From JBJSXF01 sp046086225 (lineage in GTDB: Bacteria; Actinomycetota; Acidimicrobiia; IMCC26256; PALSA-610), in contig JBJSXF010000045.1 of assembly GCA_046086225.1 (NCBI GenBank), positions 1-5,780 on the forward strand: DNA of 5,780 nucleotides, in the 5' to 3' direction. Position numbers and translations under genes: made by a program. Shown one piece after another: positions 1 to 5,251 of the stretch (within the stretch, counting starts at the first letter, position 1; each line of letters opens with the position of its first letter). Under the pieces are notes generated by a model that was given only the letters and a program-made list of their open reading frames with translations, did not search any database and was not told the origin of the DNA.

Positions 1-1
1 C

Positions 2-289
2 GGCTCGAACGTCTACCCGGCCGAGGTCGAGGCGGCGATCGACGAGCATCCGGCGGTGAGCTCGAGCGCCGTGATCGGTCTCCCCGACGACGATCTCGGC
101 AACCGTATTCACGCGATCGTGCAGACCGCCGACGGCGCGGCACTGCCGATCGACGCGCTCCGGGACCACCTCGCCACCCGTTTGGTGCGCTACAAGATCC
201 CGCGCTCGTTCGAGTTCACGGCCGATCCGCTGCGCGACGACGCGGGCAAGGTGCGGCGCTCGGCGTTGCGGCAGGAACGCATCGGCTGA
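2..289 (+). CDS. AMP-forming acyl-CoA synthetase, C-terminal end (5'-partial)
   Basis: The gene enters from the left edge. Only the last 95 residues are visible, in the frame starting at base 2, with TGA at 287-289. They begin at the hinge-proximal GSNVYPAEVE motif, which opens the mobile C-terminal domain of the ANL superfamily (acyl-CoA synthetases, ligases). AVIGLPDDDLGN follows at about residues 23-34, then YKIPRSFEF, then AGKVRRSALR near the end. Lys83 of the fragment (AGK) aligns with the invariant lysine needed for adenylation. The family activates a carboxylic acid with ATP to an acyl-adenylate and transfers it to CoA; it is cytosolic. The substrate is set by the missing N-terminal domain and cannot be told. 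A GTG at 56 is an internal codon, not the start. The next gene begins 16 bases downstream on the same strand. Family is certain; fatty-acid versus aromatic-acid specificity is not. Confidence 0.93.
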   Translation, partial: GSNVYPAEVEAAIDEHPAVSSSAVIGLPDDDLGNRIHAIVQTADGAALPIDALRDHLATRLVRYKIPRSFEFTADPLRDDAGKVRRSALRQERIG

Positions 290-293
290 CGGG

Positions 294-299
294 TACGAT
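294..299 (+). promoter_or_regulatory. Putative -10 element of a leaderless promoter for the amidohydrolase
   Basis: TACGAT matches the actinobacterial TANNNT -10 consensus. It is separated from the ATG at 306 by exactly six bases, which would place transcription start on the A of the start codon. There is no purine-rich ribosome-binding site before this ATG, which fits a leaderless message. No convincing -35 hexamer is visible 16-19 bases upstream. The site lies in the 16-base gap after the synthetase stop, so the amidohydrolase may be transcribed independently of the upstream gene. This is inferred from spacing only. Confidence 0.5.
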
Positions 300-305
300 C
301 CGGCC

Positions 306-1496
306 ATGCCCGCCACGATCGACTTCGATCTCTTCGACGCCGACAACCACTACTACGAGGCGACCGACGCCTTCACCCGGCACTTGCCCGCCGCCCGCCG
401 CAACCTCGTGCAGTGGGCCGAGATCGACGGCAAGGAGCGGCTCCTCGTCGCGGGCAAGGTGTTCCGCTTCATCCCCAACCCGACGTTCGATCCCGTCGCC
501 CGACCGGGATGCCTCGATGCCTACTTCCGAGGCAAGGAAGCGGCTGACGATATCCGGCACGCGTTCGGGGAACTCGAGCCGATCAGCCCCGCCTACCGCG
601 ATCCGGCAGCCCGGATCGAGGTCATGGATGCGCAGGGGATCGAGGGCTGCTTCATGTTCCCGACCCTCGGGGTCGGGGTCGAGGAGGCCCTGCTGCACGA
701 TGTCGACGCGCTCTACGACGCGTTTCGCGCGTTCAACGAGTGGCTGCTCGACGACTGGCAGTACAACTACCTCGACCGGATCTTCGCTGCGCCGTACATC
801 CCGATGCAGCGCCCCGCCCTCGCGGCCGAGCTCGTCGACCGGGCCCTCGCGAACGGCGCCCGGGTCGTGGTGATGCGGGCCGGTCCGGTGCGGGGCCCGT
901 CGTTCTCCCGGTCGCCGGGCGACCCGATCAACGACGGCATCTGGGCCCGTCTCGCCGAGGCCGGCGTCCTCGTCGCCTACCACTCGGGCGACTCGGGTTA
1001 CGGGCGCTACGCCGACGACTGGGGCGGGGCGGGTGACTTCCAGGCGTTCCGCAACAACCCGTTCCGCAACATCACCTCGTCGCACCGACCGATCTACGAC
1101 ACCGTGGCCGCCCTCGTCTGCCACGGCGTGTTGCGCCGCCATCCCAACCTCCGGATCGCGACGATCGAGAGCGGCTCGGAGTGGGTGCCCGAGCTGGTCC
1201 GAGCCTTGAGGAAGTCGTATGCGCAGGTGCCGGCGGCGTACGACCGGATCGACCCGATCGACCAGCTCCGCGAACACGTCTGGGTGTCGCCGTACTACGA
1301 GGACGATCTCGTCGAGCTGCGCGACGCGATCGGTGCCGACCGGATCATCTTCGGATCCGACTACCCCCACGCCGAAGGGCTGGCCGAGCCCCGATCGTTC
1401 GTCGGCGACCTCGCCGGCTTCGCCGACGACGAGGTGCGGCTCGTGATGCGCGAGAACGCGCTCGCCCTCTCGCGGCGGAAGCCGTCGGCGGCGTGA
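306..1496 (+). CDS. Amidohydrolase family 2 (ACMSD-like) metal-dependent hydrolase/decarboxylase
   Basis: A 396-residue protein with the hallmarks of Amidohydro_2 (PF04909), a cytosolic TIM-barrel family containing ACMSD, gamma-resorcylate decarboxylase and related hydrolases/decarboxylases. Visible motifs are DADNHYYE at residues 11-18 (metal-site strand, with Asp13-x-His15 in place of the usual His-x-His), YHSGDSGYG with His226, LVCHGVLRRHPNLRIATIE with His273, and IFGSDYPHAEG with Asp352 and His355 near the C-terminus. His226 and Asp352 are the likely further metal/catalytic ligands by analogy with ACMSD. There is no signal peptide or membrane segment, and length is normal for the actinobacterial branch. 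The ATG at 306 is chosen because the protein begins just before the first motif and a -10-like hexamer sits six bases upstream. The stop overlaps the GTG of the DUF952 gene, implying co-translation. Substrate is unknown; the neighbouring acyl-CoA genes suggest a catabolic role, as inference only. Confidence 0.9.
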   Translation: MPATIDFDLFDADNHYYEATDAFTRHLPAARRNLVQWAEIDGKERLLVAGKVFRFIPNPTFDPVARPGCLDAYFRGKEAADDIRHAFGELEPISPAYRDPAARIEVMDAQGIEGCFMFPTLGVGVEEALLHDVDALYDAFRAFNEWLLDDWQYNYLDRIFAAPYIPMQRPALAAELVDRALANGARVVVMRAGPVRGPSFSRSPGDPINDGIWARLAEAGVLVAYHSGDSGYGRYADDWGGAGDFQAFRNNPFRNITSSHRPIYDTVAALVCHGVLRRHPNLRIATIESGSEWVPELVRALRKSYAQVPAAYDRIDPIDQLREHVWVSPYYEDDLVELRDAIGADRIIFGSDYPHAEGLAEPRSFVGDLAGFADDEVRLVMRENALALSRRKPSAA

Positions 1497-1855
1497 CCCG
1501 GCTGATCTTCCACATCACCACCGCGCCCGAATGGGCGGCGGCCCGCACGGTGGGTTCGCTCTCACCGCCGAGCCTCGAAGCCGAGGGCTTCGTGCACTGC
1601 TCGTCGCCGACGCAGGTGACCCGGGTCGCCGACTGGTTCTACCGGGATGTCCCCGACCTCGTGCTGCTGGCGATCGATCCGACCCGGCTCGTGAGCCCGG
1701 TGCGCTGGGAGCCTTCGGCCGATGTGCTCGCCGGCGATTTCCCGCACGTCTACGGGCCGATCACCGTCGAGGCGGTCGTCCGGGCCGTGCCGTGGGAGCG
1801 CGATGACACGGGCTTCGGGCTCCCCGACGAGCTCCACCACCTGCTCGACGGCTGA
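1493..1855 (+). CDS. DUF952 family protein
   Basis: A 120-residue protein starting at GTG 1493, which shares GTGA with the stop of the amidohydrolase. This start puts the conserved strand LIFHIT at residues 4-9, right at the N-terminus as usual for the family. DUF952 (PF06108) signatures are His7 in FHIT, EGFVHCSS at 31-38 (His35), an LVLLAID strand at 56-62, and VRWEPS followed by FPHVYGPI at 70-90 (Arg71, Glu73, His85, Tyr87). The domain fills the whole protein. From memory of the family, DUF952 is grouped with ADP-ribosyltransferase-like folds, but no reaction is established, and no function should be assumed. The only ribosome-binding candidate is a weak GGAAG at 1477-1481, so translation probably depends on ribosomes finishing the upstream gene. 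It ends 12 bases before the stop of the convergent SDR gene. Confidence 0.88.
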   Translation: MTRLIFHITTAPEWAAARTVGSLSPPSLEAEGFVHCSSPTQVTRVADWFYRDVPDLVLLAIDPTRLVSPVRWEPSADVLAGDFPHVYGPITVEAVVRAVPWERDDTGFGLPDELHHLLDG

Positions 1856-1870
1856 TGCCGCCGGCATTCA
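1853..1870. terminator. Small hairpin spanning two convergent stop codons
   Basis: The stop codons of the DUF952 gene (TGA 1853-1855) and of the opposing SDR gene (TCA on this strand, 1868-1870) are joined by an inverted repeat. ATGCC at 1855-1859 pairs with GGCAT at 1863-1867 across a three-base loop; alternatively TGA-TGCC pairs with GGCA-TCA with one bulged T. It is symmetric and could act in both directions. It is short and has no T-tract on either side, so it does not meet the standard for an intrinsic terminator and may be chance in GC-rich DNA. Confidence 0.25.
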
Positions 1871-2671
1871 GGCCAGGTCGGGCAGGCCGAGCTCGAGGTT
1901 GGCTTCCTCGAGCCCGCCGTCGACCTCGAGCAGCTTGCCGGTGACGAACCCGGCGGCGGGGGAGGCGAGGTAGAGCACGCAGGCGGCGATGTCCTCGGGC
2001 TGTCCGAGGCGCTTCAGCGGCGTGCGGCGCACCATCTCGTCGTGGATCTCGGGGTTGTCGAGCACGACCTCGAGGGCGCTCGTCGCGACCGAGCCGACGG
2101 CGATCGCGTTCACCCGGATCTTCGGGGCCAGGTCGGCGGCGAGGAGCCGGGTCATGTGGGTGAGAGCGGCCTTGGCCGTGCCGTACGCGACGAAGCCCCG
2201 GTCGCGCAGCCGGCCGATCGCCGACGAGATGTTGACCACCGATCCGGCGCCGCTCGCGAGGAGGTGCGGGGTCGCCGCCTTCGTGAGCACGAAGGCCGAG
2301 GTCACGTTGAAGTGGAACGACCGCTCGAGGAACCCGGGGCTGGTGTCGAGGAACGGTCGGGGCATGGTGCCGCCCGCGTTGTTGACCACGATGTCGATCC
2401 GACCCAGCTCGGCGACCGCTCGGTCGACGATCCCGGCCACGGCGGCGTCGTCGTTGACGTCGCACGGCACGACGGCGGCCCGGCGGCCCCCGGCCCGCAC
2501 CTCGGCTGCGATCGTCTCGAGCTGCTCGGCGGTCCGGGCGGCGAGCACCACGTCGGCGCCCGCCCCGGCGAGGGCGAGGGCGGAGGCGGCGCCGATCCCG
2601 CGGCCCGCGCCGGTGACGATGGCGACCTTGCCGTCGAGGCGGAACGCGGCGAGCGGGTCGGGGAGGCTCAC
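1868..2671 (-). CDS. FabG-like SDR family oxidoreductase
   Basis: A 267-residue classical short-chain dehydrogenase/reductase. The cofactor loop TGAGRGIG is at residues 20-27, CDV near 70-72, and NNAG at 97-100. The catalytic tetrad is complete: Asn122, Ser150, Tyr163 and Lys167 (YGTAK). The C-terminal part has the usual PLKRLGQPEDIA and FVTGKLLEVDGG segments. AAR at 44-46, with Arg rather than Asp after the second strand, suggests NADP(H) preference. The family interconverts ketones and alcohols in the cytosol; FabG-type members reduce 3-ketoacyl thioesters. The GTG start at 2671 overlaps the hydratase stop as GTGA and gives a normal short lead-in of about 14 residues before GKVAIVTGAG. No ribosome-binding site is evident, so coupling to the hydratase is likely. 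The same frame stays open far upstream, but that is a GC-bias effect. Exact substrate (fatty acyl, sterol side chain or other) is unknown. Confidence 0.92.
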   Translation of the reverse strand: MSLPDPLAAFRLDGKVAIVTGAGRGIGAASALALAGAGADVVLAARTAEQLETIAAEVRAGGRRAAVVPCDVNDDAAVAGIVDRAVAELGRIDIVVNNAGGTMPRPFLDTSPGFLERSFHFNVTSAFVLTKAATPHLLASGAGSVVNISSAIGRLRDRGFVAYGTAKAALTHMTRLLAADLAPKIRVNAIAVGSVATSALEVVLDNPEIHDEMVRRTPLKRLGQPEDIAACVLYLASPAAGFVTGKLLEVDGGLEEANLELGLPDLA

Positions 2672-3123
2672 GCCAGGTACCGGCTGATCGTGTCGACGAC
2701 CGCCGCGGGTTTGTCGCCGCCCTCGCGTTCGATGGTGACCCGCACGACGGCCTGGGCTCCGCCCGGAACGTCCTTCACCTCGAGCACCTCGGCGTTCGCC
2801 CGTAGGCGCGAGCCGACCGGGACCGGCGAGGGGAAGCGCACCTTCTCGGTGCCGTAGTTGACGCCCATCGAGATCCCCGAGACGTGCACGAGCTCGGCGA
2901 GGAAGTGCGAGGCGAGCGACATCGTGAGGTAGCCGTGCGCGATCGGCGCGCCGAACGGCCCTGCCTTGGCTCGCTCGGTGTCGACGTGGATCCACTGGTT
3001 GTCGAGGGTCGCCTCGGCGAACTTGTCGATCTGGTCCTGGGTGACGGTGATCCAGTCGGAGGGTCCGATGGTGTCGCCGACGCCGGCGCGGAGCTCGTCG
3101 AGGGATGCGTAGGTCTTGGTCAT
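2668..3123 (-). CDS. MaoC-like (R)-specific enoyl-CoA hydratase, HtdZ/Rv0130 type
   Basis: A 151-residue single hot-dog-fold protein that reads almost colinearly with Mycobacterium tuberculosis Rv0130 (HtdZ). It starts with a short DELRAGVGDTIGPSDW segment, followed by DNQWIHVD at residues 41-48, AGPFGAPIAHGYLTMSL at about 54-70, then VNYGTEKVRFPSPVPVGSRL. Asp41 and His46 correspond to the catalytic pair of hydratase-2 enzymes, which hydrate trans-2-enoyl-CoA to (3R)-hydroxyacyl-CoA reversibly in the cytosol. Leu40 stands where Rv0130 has Gly, a mild deviation. Length equals the family's. The ATG at 3123 is chosen over the longer open frame because it matches the Rv0130 N-terminus and avoids overlapping gyrB. 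It is first in a two-gene operon with the SDR (GTGA overlap). No Shine-Dalgarno is seen. Function is confident at the family level; physiological chain length is unknown. Confidence 0.93.
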   Translation of the reverse strand: MTKTYASLDELRAGVGDTIGPSDWITVTQDQIDKFAEATLDNQWIHVDTERAKAGPFGAPIAHGYLTMSLASHFLAELVHVSGISMGVNYGTEKVRFPSPVPVGSRLRANAEVLEVKDVPGGAQAVVRVTIEREGGDKPAAVVDTISRYLA

Positions 3124-3131
3124 GGGTGAGA

Positions 3132-3137
3132 ACCCTA
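3132..3137 (-). promoter_or_regulatory. Putative -10 element for the hydratase-SDR operon
   Basis: On the minus strand this reads TAGGGT, a TANNNT match, followed by eight bases and then the ATG of the hydratase at 3123. Transcription would begin at or within about two bases of the start codon, a leaderless or nearly leaderless message. There is no convincing -35 box or ribosome-binding site. Weaker than the other two such sites because the spacing is eight rather than six. Confidence 0.35.
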
Positions 3138-3144
3138 GGCGTCG

Positions 3145-3154
3145 GCCCGCGGGC
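3145..3154. repeat. 10-bp perfect palindrome in the divergent promoter region
   Basis: GCCCGCGGGC is its own reverse complement. It lies between the two divergent start codons, on the upstream side of the putative hydratase -10 element. In that position it could be an operator or a supercoiling-sensitive element. Short GC palindromes are frequent by chance in such DNA, so the call is only descriptive. Confidence 0.3.
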
Positions 3155-3199
3155 TCCGCCGGGGCGTCGGCGCTCCCCGGTTCGGTCGTACCCGTCGCG

Positions 3200-3205
3200 T
3201 ACGGT
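3200..3205 (+). promoter_or_regulatory. Putative -10 element of a leaderless gyrB promoter
   Basis: TACGGT fits the TANNNT consensus and is followed by exactly six bases (GGCGCG) and the ATG at 3212, the same geometry as upstream of the amidohydrolase. This predicts a transcript starting on the A of the ATG. A weak GGTGG at 3203-3207 could instead serve as a poorly spaced ribosome-binding site. No clear -35 is seen. The site supports 3212 as the gyrB start. Confidence 0.5.
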
Positions 3206-3211
3206 GGCGCG

Positions 3212-5233
3212 ATGGCCTCCCGCCCCGGTTCCCGCTCGACGTCCGGCAGTGTCGACCGGGCCTCGGGCCCGTCCGGCCGGGCGACGCGGTCGACGGGGGA
3301 TCCCGGGTACTCGGCGCAGGACATCCAGGTGCTCGAGGGGCTCGATCCCGTGCGCAAGCGGCCGGGGATGTACATCGGTTCCACCGGTCCGGCGGGTCTG
3401 CACCACCTGGTGTGGGAGGTCGTCGACAATGCGGTCGACGAGGCGATGGCGGGTCACTGCTCCCGCATCGACGTCGCCCTCCTCGCCGACGGTGGATGTC
3501 GGGTCACCGACGACGGCCGGGGCATCCCGGTCGACGAGCACCCGCAGTACCCCGGCCGATCGGCCGCCGAGGTCGTCCTCACGGTGCTCCACGCCGGCGG
3601 CAAGTTCGGGGGCGGCGGCTACAAGGTCTCGGGTGGGCTCCACGGGGTGGGAGTCTCGGTCGTGAATGCGCTCTCGAGTCGACTCGTGCTCGAGATCGAC
3701 CGGGCCGGCACCACCTACCGGCAGGAGTTCGCCGCGGTCCGCAGTGGGCGCTCGGTGAGTCCCGGGGTCCCGCAGGCCCCGCTCGTCGCCGTCGGCTCGT
3801 CGAAGCGGGGTCGCACGGGCACGAGCGTCACTTTCTGGCCCGACCCCGAGGTGTTCGAGGAGACCGATTTCCGGTTCGCGACGGTCGCCGAGCGGCTCCA
3901 GATCATGGCCTTCCTCAACCGGGGGCTCACGATCGTGCTCACCGACGAGCGGCCGGGGCGCAAGGAGTCGATCACCTTCCACAACGAGGCGGGCATCGTC
4001 GACTTCGTGCGGCACCTCAACGCGGCGAAGGAGCCGCTGTTCGCCGACATCGGGTACCACGCCGAGTCCGACGCAGCGGGCGAGGTCGAGCTCGCGTGGC
4101 AGTGGAACACCGGCTACCACGAGGGGCTCCACTCCTTCGCCAACGGCATCTCCACGACCGAGGGTGGCATGCACGCCGAGGGCTTCAAGCGGGCGGTCAC
4201 CCAGGTGGTCAACCGCTACGCCAAGCAGCGCAACTTGCTGAAGGGCAAGGAGACCACGTTCCAGGGCGATGACGTCCGCGAGGGCCTCACCGCGATCGTG
4301 TCGGTGAGGCTCGCCGAGCCCCAGTTCGAGGGGCAGACGAAGGCGAAGCTCGGCAACACCGAGATGCGCTCGCTCGTGGAGCGGGCCACCAACGAGGGAC
4401 TCGCCCGCTGGCTCGAGGAGCACCCGAACCCGGCCAAGGCCATCGTGCTGAAGGCGGCGAACGCGGCCCGGGCCCGCACGGCGGCCAAGCAGGCCCGTGA
4501 CCTCACCCGGCGCAAGACCGCCCTCGACGGGGTCGGCATGCCCGACAAGCTCGCCGACTGCGCGGCCCGCTCGCGGGAGGATGCCGAGCTCTTCATCGTG
4601 GAGGGCGATTCGGCGGGCGGATCGGCCCGTGATGCCCGCGACCCGCGCAACCAGGCGATCTTGCCGTTGCGGGGCAAGATCCTGAACGTCGAGCGGGCCG
4701 CGCTCGACAAGGTCGTCGCCAATACGGAGATCCAGGCGCTCGTCGCCGCCATCGGGGGTGGGGTCGGCCACGACTTCGATCTCGACCGCGTGCGCTACGG
4801 CCGCGTCGTGATCCTGGCCGACGCCGACGTCGACGGCGGCCACATCCGCACGCTCCTCATCACCTTCTTCTTCCGCCAGATGCGACCGCTGGTCGAGAGC
4901 GGCCGGCTGTACGTCGCCCAGCCGCCCCTGTTCTCGGTCGAGATCGGGGGCCGCAAGGTCTACGTGCCCGACGAGGCGGCCCGGCAGCGGATCCTCGCCG
5001 AGCACTCGAGCAAACAACTCGCCTTCGCGCGGTTCAAAGGGCTCGGGGAGATGGATCCGCCCGAGCTGCGCGAGACCTGCATGGATCCGGCGACCCGCAA
5101 TCTCGTGCGCCTCGACCTCGATCAGGAGGTCATCGCCGACGAGGTGATCGGGCGGCTCATGGGCGACGACGTCGACGCCCGCCGCTCGTGGATCCAGCAC
5201 AACGCACGCGACGTCCGTTTCCTCGACGTCTGA
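3212..5233 (+). CDS. gyrB: DNA gyrase subunit B (type IIA topoisomerase ATPase subunit)
   Basis: A 673-residue protein, close to the length of M. tuberculosis GyrB. GyrB2 forms the A2B2 gyrase that negatively supercoils DNA using ATP. The GHKL ATPase domain shows VRKRPGMYIGST (47-58), catalytic Glu69 with Asn73 in EVVDNAVDEAM, Asp100 in DDGRGIPV, and the ATP lid GGKFGGGGYKVSGGLHGVGVS (129-149). The transducer has Gln375-Thr376-Lys377 (GQTKAKLGN), the QTK loop. The TOPRIM domain has EGDSAGGSA (Glu464) and DADVDGGHI (metal-binding Asp537, Asp539, Asp541). RFKGLGEM and MGDDVDARR lie in the tail. EGDSAGGSA rather than EGDSALGTA argues for gyrase over actinobacterial ParE. A basic, Ser/Gly-rich N-terminal extension of about 32 residues precedes the fold. 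ATG 3212 is chosen; the longer open frame would run into the hydratase gene. gyrA follows after 18 bases. A paralogous topoisomerase IV subunit remains possible. Confidence 0.95.
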   Translation: MASRPGSRSTSGSVDRASGPSGRATRSTGDPGYSAQDIQVLEGLDPVRKRPGMYIGSTGPAGLHHLVWEVVDNAVDEAMAGHCSRIDVALLADGGCRVTDDGRGIPVDEHPQYPGRSAAEVVLTVLHAGGKFGGGGYKVSGGLHGVGVSVVNALSSRLVLEIDRAGTTYRQEFAAVRSGRSVSPGVPQAPLVAVGSSKRGRTGTSVTFWPDPEVFEETDFRFATVAERLQIMAFLNRGLTIVLTDERPGRKESITFHNEAGIVDFVRHLNAAKEPLFADIGYHAESDAAGEVELAWQWNTGYHEGLHSFANGISTTEGGMHAEGFKRAVTQVVNRYAKQRNLLKGKETTFQGDDVREGLTAIVSVRLAEPQFEGQTKAKLGNTEMRSLVERATNEGLARWLEEHPNPAKAIVLKAANAARARTAAKQARDLTRRKTALDGVGMPDKLADCAARSREDAELFIVEGDSAGGSARDARDPRNQAILPLRGKILNVERAALDKVVANTEIQALVAAIGGGVGHDFDLDRVRYGRVVILADADVDGGHIRTLLITFFFRQMRPLVESGRLYVAQPPLFSVEIGGRKVYVPDEAARQRILAEHSSKQLAFARFKGLGEMDPPELRETCMDPATRNLVRLDLDQEVIADEVIGRLMGDDVDARRSWIQHNARDVRFLDV

Positions 5234-5239
5234 CCGCCC

Positions 5240-5244
5240 GGGAG
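5240..5244 (+). promoter_or_regulatory. Ribosome-binding site of gyrA
   Basis: GGGAG lies in the 18-base gap between gyrB and gyrA, seven bases before the ATG at 5252. It fixes the gyrA start and is the clearest Shine-Dalgarno sequence in the window. As an internal operon gene, gyrA has a leadered start while gyrB appears leaderless. Confidence 0.65.
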
Positions 5245-5251
5245 TGGTGCG

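Noticed and set aside
56..289. A separate 77-residue gene starting at GTG 56.
   Set aside because: The residues upstream of it in the same frame (GSNVYPAEVE) are the conserved beginning of the acyl-CoA synthetase C-terminal domain, so the GTG is an internal valine codon.
216..1370. A 384-codon open frame antisense to the amidohydrolase.
   Set aside because: Also codon-aligned with the sense gene and explained by codon bias. It has no recognisable motif and overlaps a well-supported amidohydrolase.
2042..2857. A plus-strand open frame opposite the SDR and hydratase genes.
   Set aside because: It runs across the overlap of two clearly recognised minus-strand genes, has an Arg/Gly/Ala/His-rich composition, and no conserved motif.
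3134..3139. CCTAGG palindrome between the divergent genes.
   Set aside because: Six-base palindromes are too short to be meaningful alone, and it overlaps the putative -10 hexamer; no second copy is seen nearby.
3116..3211. An N-terminal extension of gyrB by 32 residues to an upstream start.
   Set aside because: It would overlap the divergent hydratase start, cover the likely promoters, and add residues with no GyrB similarity. ATG 3212 has the -10-like element at the right distance.
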